A DNA stretch of 5,889 nucleotides from Nitrospirae bacterium GWC2_57_9 (GTDB lineage: Bacteria; Nitrospirota; UBA9217): positions 503 through 6,391 of the forward strand of contig MHEA01000094.1 in NCBI GenBank assembly GCA_001805085.1. The letters are read 5' to 3'. The position numbers and the translations under genes are program-made. Shown here one piece after another: positions 1 to 5,889 of the stretch. Numbering within the stretch: the stretch's first letter is position 1; each line of letters begins with the position of its first letter. Below the pieces are notes generated by a model, which did no database searches, was not told the DNA's origin, and saw nothing but the letters and a program-made list of their open reading frames with translations.

Positions 1-61
1 CGAAGGCCAGGACCAGGTCTCCCGTTATCAGGAGCAGAGTTGCTTTATCGCGTAATTTCAC
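1..61 (-). CDS. Start of a probable membrane protein (5' end only), possibly an EPS sugar transferase
   Basis: Only the first 20 codons are visible; the gene runs off the left edge. A GTG at 61-59 overlaps the TGA stop of the prsT-type gene (GTGA, four shared bases), with GAGG seven bases upstream inside the end of that gene. The reading frame gives MKLRDKATLLL followed by ITGDLVLAF: a short basic N-terminus, then a hydrophobic stretch, as at the start of an inner-membrane protein. Several polyprenyl-phosphate sugar phosphotransferases of exopolysaccharide clusters begin with a basic stretch and a hydrophobic 'LLL..GDLLL' segment, and such genes often sit next to prsT, so that is my best guess. 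Seen directly: start, ribosome site, overlap and hydrophobicity. Inferred: the product, which could equally be another EPS or exosortase-locus membrane protein. Translational coupling to the upstream gene is likely. Confidence 0.55.
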   Translation of the reverse strand, partial: MKLRDKATLLLITGDLVLAF

Positions 62-2841
62 CGCGGTTCCTCGTTCTGCTGAAGGGCCGTCCCCCGCTGC
101 AAGGTGCCGAGCATCGCTTTGGCCTGCACCCGTTCCGGGAACTCGCCCAGTCCGAGAGCTTTTTCCAGGGAAGCGACGGCGCCGGAGCGGTCCTTCCGTT
201 CGTTCAGGGCGAGGGCCAGATGATAGTGGATCGATGGGTTGTCGGGCACGGCGCGCACTGCCTGCCGGAGCGACTGCAGGCCGGCATCGATCTTGCCGGT
301 CTTCAGCAGCACGAAACCCATCGTGTCCTGCACTGCGCCGGCTCCCGGAGCGAGCACTGCGGCGCGGACCGCGTACTGTACCGCGGCGCTCACTGTTTCC
401 CGGTCCTCGGCCAGGAGATAGGCCAGATTGTTCAGCGCGGGCACATGGTCCTCGCTTAGATTTAAGACCCGTTTGTACTCGGCGATGGCCTGCTTGCGTG
501 AGCCCATCGCATGCAGCAGCGAAGCTTTCTGGAAGAGCATCCGCGCCGATCCCGGCTCCAGCGCTTCGCCCCGGGAATACTGGGCAAGGGCCGGGGAATA
601 CTGCTTGCGGGCCGCGTACAGGTTGCCGAGCGCAAGGGCGAGGTTCGCGTCATCGGCCGGTCTCGCTTTCTTAAGCACGTCGATGGCCTTCTCGTGCTCG
701 CCGGAGCGCTCGTGGACCGCGGCCAGCGCAAGGTAGCCTATAGCCGCCCCGGGTGCGTCACGGACCATGCGGAGGGCGTTCTCGAGAGCTTCCGCCTTTT
801 TTCCCATTCGCAGATAAATCCGTGACAGCTCTGCCCGCAGCTCCTGCCGGTCGCTGTTTCTGCCCAGTTCGCGCCGGACCCGGTCCAGCGCCTGTTCCGG
901 CCTGTTCATGGCCAGATAGGTCTCGATGACGCCCGGGAGTCCTGCGGCGTGGCCTTGCTGTGCCAGTTGCTCGAAGGCCTGCACCGCTTCTTTGAACCTG
1001 CTGTTCGCCAGCGCAGCCTGTCCCTTGACGAGGTTGAGCGGCGGGGAGCCGGGGTTTTTCTTCAGGCCCTCGTCGAGAACGGCAAAAGCCTGCTCGGGCC
1101 TCCTGCTTCTGAAGTGGTAGCGCGCGCTTTCGAGGAGCGCCTCCGGTGCGCCCGTCCTGCGCGCCTGTTCGTAAAACACGGCCGCCTCCCGGTCCTTTCC
1201 GCTTTTTTCGTGCAAGGAAGCGGCAACGAGCTGCGCCTGCGCGTTTGCCGGAGAGCTTTCGGCAAAAGTCTTGAGCAGCAGAAGGGCCTTTTCCGGTTCC
1301 CCGGCGAGCTGATGGAGCGCAGCGATCTTCAAATAGGTGACTGCGTAATCCGGGTCGGCCAGCCTGGCCTGCTCCAGGGCGTTCCTGGCTTCGCCGGTCC
1401 TTCGCTGACGGAGAAGTGCATCGGCGATGACGTTATGGAGCAGTGCGTCGGACCTCTTGTTCCTGAGTCCCTGCTGTGCGGCGGCAATAGCCTTGCCGGG
1501 CTGATTCCGTTTGAGATAGGATGCGGCCAGGAGCAGCCGGCTGTTCAGCAGGTCAGGATCGATCCGGAGGGCGGCGCCAAGTTCACTTTCCGCTTCATCG
1601 GTCCGGCCCCGGGACAGTTGGGCCTTGCCTTTGGTAACGCGGGCAGTAACGAGCTTGGGGTCGATCTGGAGGGCCCGGTTCAGCTCGGCAAGCCCTTCTG
1701 CATACCGGCCTTGCGAAAGATAGGCGTTGCCCAGCAGGGAGTGCGCGATCGCATGCCGATCGTTCCCCGCCACGACGCTGCGGAGTTCGTCCACCGCCTC
1801 ATCGAGCTTGTTCTTTTTCAGATAAATGAGCGCCGTGACGACCCTGGCATTGGTCAGCGCGGGATCGTGCGTGCGCAGGCGCTGCATCTGGTTCATGGCC
1901 TGCTCCAGCTCCCCGCTGTAATAATGACAAAGACCCAGGAAATAATGGTTCCCTACGGCAGCTCCCTGGGAAAGGGCTTTCTGGAACGCAGGGATCGCCT
2001 CGCGAAACTTTTTCTCCCGGAACAGGCCGACGCCCTTCAGCTCATAGCCGTCCGGGCGGGCCGGGAAATCGTTGATCAGGTTTTCCGCCAGCGCCAGCGC
2101 CTCAGCAGAACGTCCGAGCCCGAGCAGGAGCATTCCCTTACGGAAAGAAGCGCCGCCGTCGTCCGGCATTATCTTGAGAATAGCGTCGTATGTCTGAAGC
2201 GCGGCCTCCGGGTGCCTTTCGCGCACCTGCACCTCGGCAAGGAGGGAAAGGGCGCTCCGGTTCGAGGGCTCCCGTTTCAACAGGTCTGTCACGCGCGCAC
2301 GGGCGGCTTCCGTTTTGCCCGACAGCAGGTAAGCCCGGGCAAGCAGGGTCTCCGTGGAAACCCGGCCGGGCTGCAGTGCCAGCGCTTTGTTCAGGTCCGC
2401 GATACCGGCTTCAAACTGCCCCTTTAGCGCATGGGCCCAGCCGGCGATCTCCAGTTCTTCCGCGTTGCCGTTCGCGGCGCCGCCCATGTGGTCAATCACG
2501 CCGAGCGCCTCTCCAGGCCTGCCGCCCAGCGCAAGGGCCCTGGCCAGCTCTCTCCGGACCTCGCGCGCACCCGGCCGCTGCATCAGCACTTTCTGCAGCT
2601 CCTTTTCCGCTGATTCGTATTTCCCCGCCTGAGAATAGGCGCGGGCCAGCTGAAACCGTGCGTCCACGGAGGTCGGGTCCTTCTCCAGCGTTCTTTTCAG
2701 GTAAATGACGGCTGCGGCTGGATTCTGGGCCTGGAGTTCCTGCATGCCCGCCTTGAACAGTTCTTCTTTGGTGTCTGATCTGTTGCTGCACGATGCCAGC
2801 ACCGCCAGCGTGCACTGGAGGACGACCATGGTCTTATACAA
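58..2841 (-). CDS. prsT: PEP-CTERM system TPR-repeat lipoprotein, PrsT type
   Basis: A 927-residue secreted lipoprotein made almost entirely of tetratricopeptide repeats. Residues 1-18 form a lipoprotein signal: Lys3, a hydrophobic core, then the lipobox LASC with Cys18 as the lipidated residue. From about residue 26 to 910 there are roughly two dozen 34-residue TPR units with the usual Gly8/Tyr11, Ala20, Ala27 and Pro32 pattern (for example prolines 56 and 90, one repeat apart). The C-terminal part, with NNLAYLLAED, QDTMGFVLL and IHYHLALAL, is typical of the PrsT family (TIGR02917), whose members are about 900 residues long. These occur beside exosortase and exopolysaccharide genes; the role is not firmly known but is thought to be envelope scaffolding for EPS export or PEP-CTERM sorting. 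A TTG start at 2841 is chosen because GGAGG lies eight bases upstream and it supplies Lys3; an ATG at 2829 is the alternative but lies 20 bases from that site. No exosortase gene is in the window. Confidence 0.88.
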   Translation of the reverse strand: MYKTMVVLQCTLAVLASCSNRSDTKEELFKAGMQELQAQNPAAAVIYLKRTLEKDPTSVDARFQLARAYSQAGKYESAEKELQKVLMQRPGAREVRRELARALALGGRPGEALGVIDHMGGAANGNAEELEIAGWAHALKGQFEAGIADLNKALALQPGRVSTETLLARAYLLSGKTEAARARVTDLLKREPSNRSALSLLAEVQVRERHPEAALQTYDAILKIMPDDGGASFRKGMLLLGLGRSAEALALAENLINDFPARPDGYELKGVGLFREKKFREAIPAFQKALSQGAAVGNHYFLGLCHYYSGELEQAMNQMQRLRTHDPALTNARVVTALIYLKKNKLDEAVDELRSVVAGNDRHAIAHSLLGNAYLSQGRYAEGLAELNRALQIDPKLVTARVTKGKAQLSRGRTDEAESELGAALRIDPDLLNSRLLLAASYLKRNQPGKAIAAAQQGLRNKRSDALLHNVIADALLRQRRTGEARNALEQARLADPDYAVTYLKIAALHQLAGEPEKALLLLKTFAESSPANAQAQLVAASLHEKSGKDREAAVFYEQARRTGAPEALLESARYHFRSRRPEQAFAVLDEGLKKNPGSPPLNLVKGQAALANSRFKEAVQAFEQLAQQGHAAGLPGVIETYLAMNRPEQALDRVRRELGRNSDRQELRAELSRIYLRMGKKAEALENALRMVRDAPGAAIGYLALAAVHERSGEHEKAIDVLKKARPADDANLALALGNLYAARKQYSPALAQYSRGEALEPGSARMLFQKASLLHAMGSRKQAIAEYKRVLNLSEDHVPALNNLAYLLAEDRETVSAAVQYAVRAAVLAPGAGAVQDTMGFVLLKTGKIDAGLQSLRQAVRAVPDNPSIHYHLALALNERKDRSGAVASLEKALGLGEFPERVQAKAMLGTLQRGTALQQNEEPR
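69..72 (-). promoter_or_regulatory. Ribosome binding site for the partial gene at the left edge
   Basis: Minus-strand GAGG lies seven bases before the GTG at 61-59, inside the last codons of the TPR lipoprotein gene. It supports a real GTG start overlapping the upstream stop, which would otherwise be easy to miss because so little of the gene is in view. Confidence 0.5.
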
Positions 2842-3223
2842 GGCTGTATCCTCCGTTTGCCGTGATGTCGCCGCTCATCACCTGGCTGACCAGTTTCTTG
2901 AAATGATCGTAGTCGAGCGGCTTTATCATGCAGTAGACATTTTCGAAGTTCCTCAGGATATTGATAAGGTCGCCATCGACGTTGTCGGACAAAAGGATCG
3001 TGGGAATATCATGGCCCTTGATCTCATCGAACAGGAAGGCGCCGTAGGGATAACTGGTGACGATGAGGTTGACACTCTTGTTCTCCAGCTTGTTCTGCAG
3101 CGTGAACTGGTCGGCCTGGCACATCACGTCCGTGCCGTAGCCAACGGTGCCGAGGATCGCGGAACAGATGCGGGAAAATCTCTCTTCGTCTATGATCAGG
3201 ATTTTTTTCTGGGCTTGCGGCAT
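2834..3223 (-). CDS. Stand-alone degenerate receiver (response-regulator-like) domain protein
   Basis: A 129-residue protein with the length and layout of a single CheY-like receiver domain and no output domain. Strand beta1 reads KKILIIDEE, with acidic residues Asp12 and Glu13 where the metal-binding pair sits. The conserved switch Ser/Thr is Ser79 (TILLSD), and the conserved lysine is Lys101 in a KPL motif. At the phosphoacceptor position, after strand beta3 (NLIVTSYPY), there is Ser57 instead of Asp, so ordinary aspartyl phosphorylation is not expected. The start is ATG 3223, with GAGG seven bases upstream. The stop (2836-2834) overlaps the TTG start of prsT by eight bases, so the two are almost certainly co-transcribed. 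Its local GC content looks nearer 50 percent, below prsT and glmS. Family level is fairly sure; partner and function are unknown. It may act as a phosphorylation-independent protein-interaction module in EPS or exosortase control. Confidence 0.75.
   Translation of the reverse strand: MPQAQKKILIIDEERFSRICSAILGTVGYGTDVMCQADQFTLQNKLENKSVNLIVTSYPYGAFLFDEIKGHDIPTILLSDNVDGDLINILRNFENVYCMIKPLDYDHFKKLVSQVMSGDITANGGYSLV
2850..2854 (-). promoter_or_regulatory. Shine-Dalgarno that fixes the TTG start of prsT
   Basis: Minus-strand GGAGG is separated by eight bases from the TTG at 2841-2839 but by 20 bases from the first in-frame ATG at 2829-2827. The spacing favours TTG initiation. The site lies inside the last codons of the receiver-like gene, so ribosomes finishing that gene arrive at the prsT start. 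Confidence 0.6.
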
Positions 3224-3540
3224 GCCCGTTCCTCTAGCAAGTTCAATGCCGGGCAGAAACGGGCCGTTGTTTCAGTGATTTTCCGTCGCAGTCTTTCCGG
3301 GCAACAGCAAAAGTGCTTCGAGAAGAAACAGCTGGCCCGCTATTGGCCATATTGCCCTGCATTACCGCTCAAATCAGGTATGCACCCTGAGGAAACAACT
3401 TCACGACATCTTCGAATATAATGGGGATTTCGTTAAATGGTTGTGTAGAGAGGATACAGGCTTCAGCATGCGGACAGTCGGTTTACGCCTTCAGCCGCAG
3501 ACCGGGGTAAGCTTGACTTTATTCTGTCGAGTACGACGAA
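3224..3540. other. Intergenic stretch upstream of the receiver-prsT operon; no gene seen
   Basis: This stretch should hold the promoter of the minus-strand operon, but I find no convincing sigma-70 pair on that strand. A minus-strand GG-N10-GC arrangement (about 3340-3358) weakly resembles a sigma-54 site but lacks the TTGC half. On the plus strand there is a perfect TATAAT at 3417-3422 without a recognisable -35 at the right distance. Base composition is more AT-rich than the flanking large genes. The part from about 3463 to 3540 may be the distal end of the structured element described at 3541-3667. Confidence 0.4.
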
Positions 3541-3667
3541 CGTCCGAAGTGGAGTCCCCTCCGGCAGGAGCCGGAGGCTCCCCTCAACATCGCGACCTCC
3601 CGCTTGCACCCAGCGGTTACGAGCGCACACGCGCGAGTGCAGGGCGGAACTGCTTACTCGCGACGCC
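3541..3667 (-). ncRNA. Candidate structured RNA resembling HEARO / IscB omega-RNA, without iscB
   Basis: Read on the minus strand from 3667, this segment can fold into a compact branched RNA. A closing stem pairs 3658-3667 with 3586-3595 (10 pairs including three G-U). Inside it lie three hairpins: 3639-3642 with 3650-3653 (GCAG/CTGC), 3623-3626 with 3631-3634 (GCGC/GCGC, loop GTGT), and 3600-3604 with 3612-3616 (CCGCT/AGCGG). After the closing stem comes an 8-bp GC hairpin at 3558-3577, extended by 3551-3554 with 3578-3581. The segment starts directly after ATGA on that strand (plus positions 3668-3671). HEARO RNAs, the guide RNAs of IscB nucleases, are reported to lie just downstream of ATGA or GTGA and to have several clustered stems. 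No IscB or TnpA reading frame is present, so it would be a stand-alone or decayed copy. Structure and the ATGA are seen directly; the family is inferred, and the 3' boundary is uncertain. Alternatives are a REP/BIME-like repeat or another structured RNA. Confidence 0.42.
3558..3577. repeat. GC-rich 8-bp hairpin, copy 1 of a related pair
   Basis: CCTCCGGC and GCCGGAGG pair perfectly around an AGGA loop on the plus strand (TCCT on the minus strand). It shares the core CCGGC-n-GGAGCCGG with the hairpin at 3701-3720. No T-run follows on either strand, so it is not a standard intrinsic terminator. It lies at the 3' side of the candidate structured RNA. Confidence 0.7.
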
Positions 3668-3687
3668 TCATTCTTCACGGTCGCGAG
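3657..3687. repeat. Inverted repeat spanning the ATGA boundary
   Basis: CTCGCGAC (3657-3664) and GTCGCGAG (3680-3687) are a perfect 8-bp inverted repeat with a 15-base spacer containing the minus-strand ATGA. The right arm lies in what would be the guide segment if the neighbouring RNA is an omega-RNA, and the left arm overlaps its closing stem, so the two folds are mutually exclusive. Confidence 0.6.
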
Positions 3688-3700
3688 GAAGCGCTTTCGA

Positions 3701-3720
3701 CCCCCGGCGGGAGCCGGGGG
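3701..3720. repeat. GC-rich 8-bp hairpin, copy 2 of a related pair
   Basis: CCCCCGGC and GCCGGGGG pair perfectly around a GGGA loop (GNRA-type on the plus strand). It is a variant of the hairpin at 3558-3577, in the same orientation and about 140 bases away. The outer stem pairs differ between copies in a compensatory way (T-A in one, C-G in the other), which suggests the stem is what is kept. No T-run follows. Confidence 0.65.
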
Positions 3721-3939
3721 ATGCCAAGGCGCGGGATAGCCGTGCATTAAACGTCGTTGAGTCCGACGGGAGCGAGCGGTGATTCGACCAAAGACTGATG
3801 AATGCCGCGGAATGGGATTTGCAGATAAGCTTTGCTTTAGTTCTCTTTCACCAACAAGTCATGCTACAACAGAATACTTAGGTTCAGGGCGCGTGAGCTG
3901 AACGGCGCCGGCCTTCCGAAAAGAATGAGGTGAAACGTC
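3721..3939 (+). other. glmS upstream region
   Basis: Holds the presumed glmS promoter and leader. An extended -10-like TGCTACAAC lies at 3862-3870, but the -35 candidate is poor (TTCTCT at 3841-3846), so I do not call a promoter firmly. An inverted repeat GTTCAG (3882-3887) / CTGAAC (3898-3903) with a 10-base loop lies in the likely 5' leader. The Shine-Dalgarno GAGGTG is at 3927-3932, seven bases before the glmS ATG. No glmS ribozyme-like arrangement is recognisable, as expected outside Gram-positive bacteria. Confidence 0.35.
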
Positions 3940-5769
3940 ATGTGCGGGATCATTGGTTATATCGGCAGCGGCGCATCTTTGAACGTGCTGGTTGATGGAC
4001 TGAAAAGGCTGGAATACCGGGGCTACGATTCAGCGGGCGTTGCCTTTCTGAACGGAAACGGAATGGACCTGTACAAAGCCAAGGGCAGACTGCAGGACCT
4101 GCGGAAGATCCTGCCCGAGCCGCTTCCGCGGATCCGGGCGGGCCTCGGGCATACGCGCTGGGCCACGCACGGGGCGCCGTCTTCGGAGAACGCCCATCCA
4201 CACGCGACGGCGGGGATCGCCGTGGTCCACAACGGCATCATTGAAAACTATCGTGACCTGAAAAAGGAACTGCAGGCGGAGGGGAATGTTTTTCTTTCCC
4301 AGACCGATACCGAGGTCGTCCCCCATCTGATTGCGCGCTTTCTCGGCCGGGGCTGCTCCTTCCGGGAAGCGCTCGAATCCGCCGTCGCGCTTTTGCGCGG
4401 CTCCTTCGCCCTCGGGGTCCTGTGCGAAACCTGCCCGGACACCCTGTTCGCGGTCCGAAAAGGAAGTCCCCTGGTGCTCGGCATCGGCAGAGGTGAATTT
4501 TACTTCGCCTCCGACATACCGGCGCTGCTGCCTTTCACGCGGGAGATGGTTTTTCTCTCGGACGGGCAAATCTGCGCGCTCACTGCGGAGGGCGTCGAGA
4601 TCCTGGACCAGGTTTCGAACATGGTGATCCCCGTTGCGGAACGGACCGTCACGATCGACTGGACGCAGGCCATGGCCGAGAAGGACGGCCATGCTCATTT
4701 CATGCACAAGGAGATCCATGAGCAGCCTCGCGCGATCACGGATACCATCGCCGACTGGACGGGCGATCCCGTCCGGAGGCTGGTCCAACTCGGCATCGCT
4801 TCAGGGCCCGATCCCGCTCCGCGCAGGCTGCAGATCGCCGCCTGCGGAACCTCCTACCATGCCGGGCTGGTGGGCAAGTACCTGATCGAGCTTCTTGCGC
4901 GCATTCCGGTCGAGGTCGACATCGCGTCGGAATACCGCTACCGCATGCCGGTCGTGGAGCCGGGAGCCGGCTTCATTTCGATCACGCAGTCCGGCGAAAC
5001 GGCCGATACCCTGGCGGCGCAGCGGGAAGCACAAAAACAGGGACTCCGCGCTCTCACCATCTGCAACGTTGTCGGCAGCACCGCTGCCCGGGAGGCTGAC
5101 GCCGTACTCCAGACCAGGAGCGGCCCCGAGATCGGCGTCGCGTCGACCAAGGCCTTTACGGCACAGATAGCCGCCTTTGCCGTGCTTGCCGTTGGCCTCG
5201 GGCTTTCGAAGGGAACCCTTTCCGAGGACACCGCCTCGCGGCTGCTCGTCCGGCTCCAGCAGCTCCCCGGTCTGATGAAGGAGATCTTCGCCGGAGAGGA
5301 GGCGATCAACGCTCTCGCTGCCTCGCTCGTGAATGCAAAAGGCTTCCTCTTCCTCGGCCGCGGCGTCCATTATCCGATCGCCCTCGAAGGCGCCTTGAAA
5401 CTGAAGGAGATCTCCTATCTTCATGCGGAAGGATATGCCGCGGGGGAGATGAAGCACGGACCCATCGCATTGATCGAGGAGAACCTGCCCGTCGTCGTCG
5501 TTGCTCCCCGGAACAGCCTGTTCGAAAAGACGCTGTCGAACATCGAAGAGGTCAGGGCGCGCGGCGGCCGGGTCATCGCCGTGACCGACGATCCGGATGC
5601 GCTTCGGGACAAGGTCCACGAGGTCCTGCCGGTATCGCAGACGGACCCCCTGCTGGCGCCCCTCCTCACCGTCGTTCCGCTGCAGCTGCTCGCCTATCAG
5701 GTCGGCGTGCTCCGGGGCTGCGACGTGGACCAGCCGCGAAACCTTGCCAAGAGTGTTACCGTGGAATGA
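3940..5769 (+). CDS. glmS: Glutamine--fructose-6-phosphate aminotransferase (isomerizing)
   Basis: Cytosolic enzyme that makes glucosamine-6-phosphate from fructose-6-phosphate and glutamine, the first step to UDP-GlcNAc. At 609 residues it matches E. coli GlmS. After Met removal Cys2 becomes the N-terminal nucleophile of the glutaminase domain (residues 2 to about 220), with GHTRWATHG (Arg73, Trp74, His77), HNGIIENY (Asn98, Gly99) and TDTE (Asp123) all present. Two SIS domains follow: the first with CGTSYHAG (about 302-309) and the sugar-phosphate loop TQSGET (349-354), the second with ALKLKEISYLHAEGYAAGEMKHGP, carrying Glu490 and His506. The C-terminal tail DQPRNLAKSVTVE keeps the catalytic Lys604. 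Every key residue is intact. ATG at 3940 is preceded by GAGGTG seven bases upstream and is forced by the requirement for Cys at position 2. It is followed 20 bases later by a small zinc-ribbon gene, probably in the same transcript. Confidence 0.98.
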   Translation: MCGIIGYIGSGASLNVLVDGLKRLEYRGYDSAGVAFLNGNGMDLYKAKGRLQDLRKILPEPLPRIRAGLGHTRWATHGAPSSENAHPHATAGIAVVHNGIIENYRDLKKELQAEGNVFLSQTDTEVVPHLIARFLGRGCSFREALESAVALLRGSFALGVLCETCPDTLFAVRKGSPLVLGIGRGEFYFASDIPALLPFTREMVFLSDGQICALTAEGVEILDQVSNMVIPVAERTVTIDWTQAMAEKDGHAHFMHKEIHEQPRAITDTIADWTGDPVRRLVQLGIASGPDPAPRRLQIAACGTSYHAGLVGKYLIELLARIPVEVDIASEYRYRMPVVEPGAGFISITQSGETADTLAAQREAQKQGLRALTICNVVGSTAAREADAVLQTRSGPEIGVASTKAFTAQIAAFAVLAVGLGLSKGTLSEDTASRLLVRLQQLPGLMKEIFAGEEAINALAASLVNAKGFLFLGRGVHYPIALEGALKLKEISYLHAEGYAAGEMKHGPIALIEENLPVVVVAPRNSLFEKTLSNIEEVRARGGRVIAVTDDPDALRDKVHEVLPVSQTDPLLAPLLTVVPLQLLAYQVGVLRGCDVDQPRNLAKSVTVE

Positions 5770-5789
5770 GGGAAACGGGAGAGGGAGCA

Positions 5790-5889
5790 ATGGACGGGAT
5801 ATGGTTCAAACGGTGCCCCCTCTGCGGGAGCTATATGAAGAAGAGCGACCCCCGGGAGCCGGATGCGTGCAAGACGTGCGGATGGGAGG
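5790..5889 (+). CDS. Small zinc-ribbon protein, 5' part only
   Basis: An ATG at 5790 opens a frame still open at the right edge, with 33 codons visible. GAGG sits five bases before the start and the gene begins 20 bases after the glmS stop, so co-transcription is likely. The peptide has two zinc knuckles, CPLC (Cys9 and Cys12) and CKTC followed by GWE (Cys27 and Cys30), with a basic patch Lys17-Lys18 between them. Four cysteines in this spacing make a rubredoxin-like or zinc-ribbon fold likely. Nothing visible tells its function, and it could be the N-terminal finger of a larger protein. Confidence 0.7.
   Translation, partial: MDGIWFKRCPLCGSYMKKSDPREPDACKTCGWE

Noticed and set aside
949..2427. 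492-codon open frame on the plus strand antisense to prsT
   Set aside because: It is a shadow of the GC-rich TPR gene: no recognisable domain, composition follows the complementary repeats, and the opposite strand has clear homology.
3417..3422. Perfect TATAAT as a plus-strand promoter
   Set aside because: No -35 hexamer at 16-18 bases and no gene directly downstream on that strand.
3701..3720. Intrinsic terminator
   Set aside because: Strong GC stem but no U-run on either strand.
3541..3720. CRISPR array
   Set aside because: Only two related hairpins about 140 bases apart; there are no regularly spaced direct repeats.
3463..3747. 94-codon minus-strand frame across the same element
   Set aside because: Its translation crosses every stem of the candidate RNA and it has no convincing start signal. 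It looks like a spurious frame of a repeated non-coding element, though similar frames may be annotated as hypothetical proteins.
3441..3782. 113-codon plus-strand frame across the intergenic element
   Set aside because: No good ribosome site, low-complexity Arg/Ser/Pro-rich translation, and it covers strong RNA hairpins. A non-coding structured element explains it better.
4801..5790. 329-codon open frame on the minus strand antisense to glmS
   Set aside because: It lies opposite the strongly conserved SIS domains of glmS and shows no domain of its own.

Overview
The window is GC-rich bacterial chromosome with two divergent gene groups separated by an intergenic region of about 716 bases. 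The left group, on the minus strand, reads 5' to 3' as: a small degenerate receiver-domain protein, a 927-residue TPR lipoprotein of the PEP-CTERM/exosortase type (PrsT), and the first 20 codons of a further gene that leaves the window at position 1. The right group, on the plus strand, is a complete glmS followed 20 bases later by the start of a small zinc-ribbon protein cut by the right edge.

The PrsT-type lipoprotein points to a Gram-negative organism with an exosortase and an exopolysaccharide (EPS) cluster. GC content and gene style would fit a Desulfobacterota (deltaproteobacterial), Nitrospirota or betaproteobacterial genome. That placement is inferred from gene content only and is weak. 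GlmS makes glucosamine-6-phosphate, the precursor of UDP-GlcNAc for peptidoglycan, LPS and amino-sugar EPS, so it has an obvious metabolic link to an EPS locus. A shared regulon is not shown.

The left genes are tightly packed. The receiver stop lies inside the prsT start region, with an 8-base overlap if the Shine-Dalgarno-supported TTG start is used. The prsT stop overlaps the GTG start of the next gene by four bases. They are very likely one translationally coupled operon.

The most unusual part is the intergenic region, roughly 3541-3720. On the minus strand it can fold into a compact multi-branched RNA: a 10-bp closing stem around three small hairpins, followed by a strong GC hairpin. It starts directly after the tetranucleotide ATGA. 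This layout resembles HEARO RNAs, the omega-RNAs that guide IscB nucleases, but no iscB is present. It may be a stand-alone omega-RNA or the remnant of a transposon. This is a hypothesis from structure and position and needs a covariance-model search.
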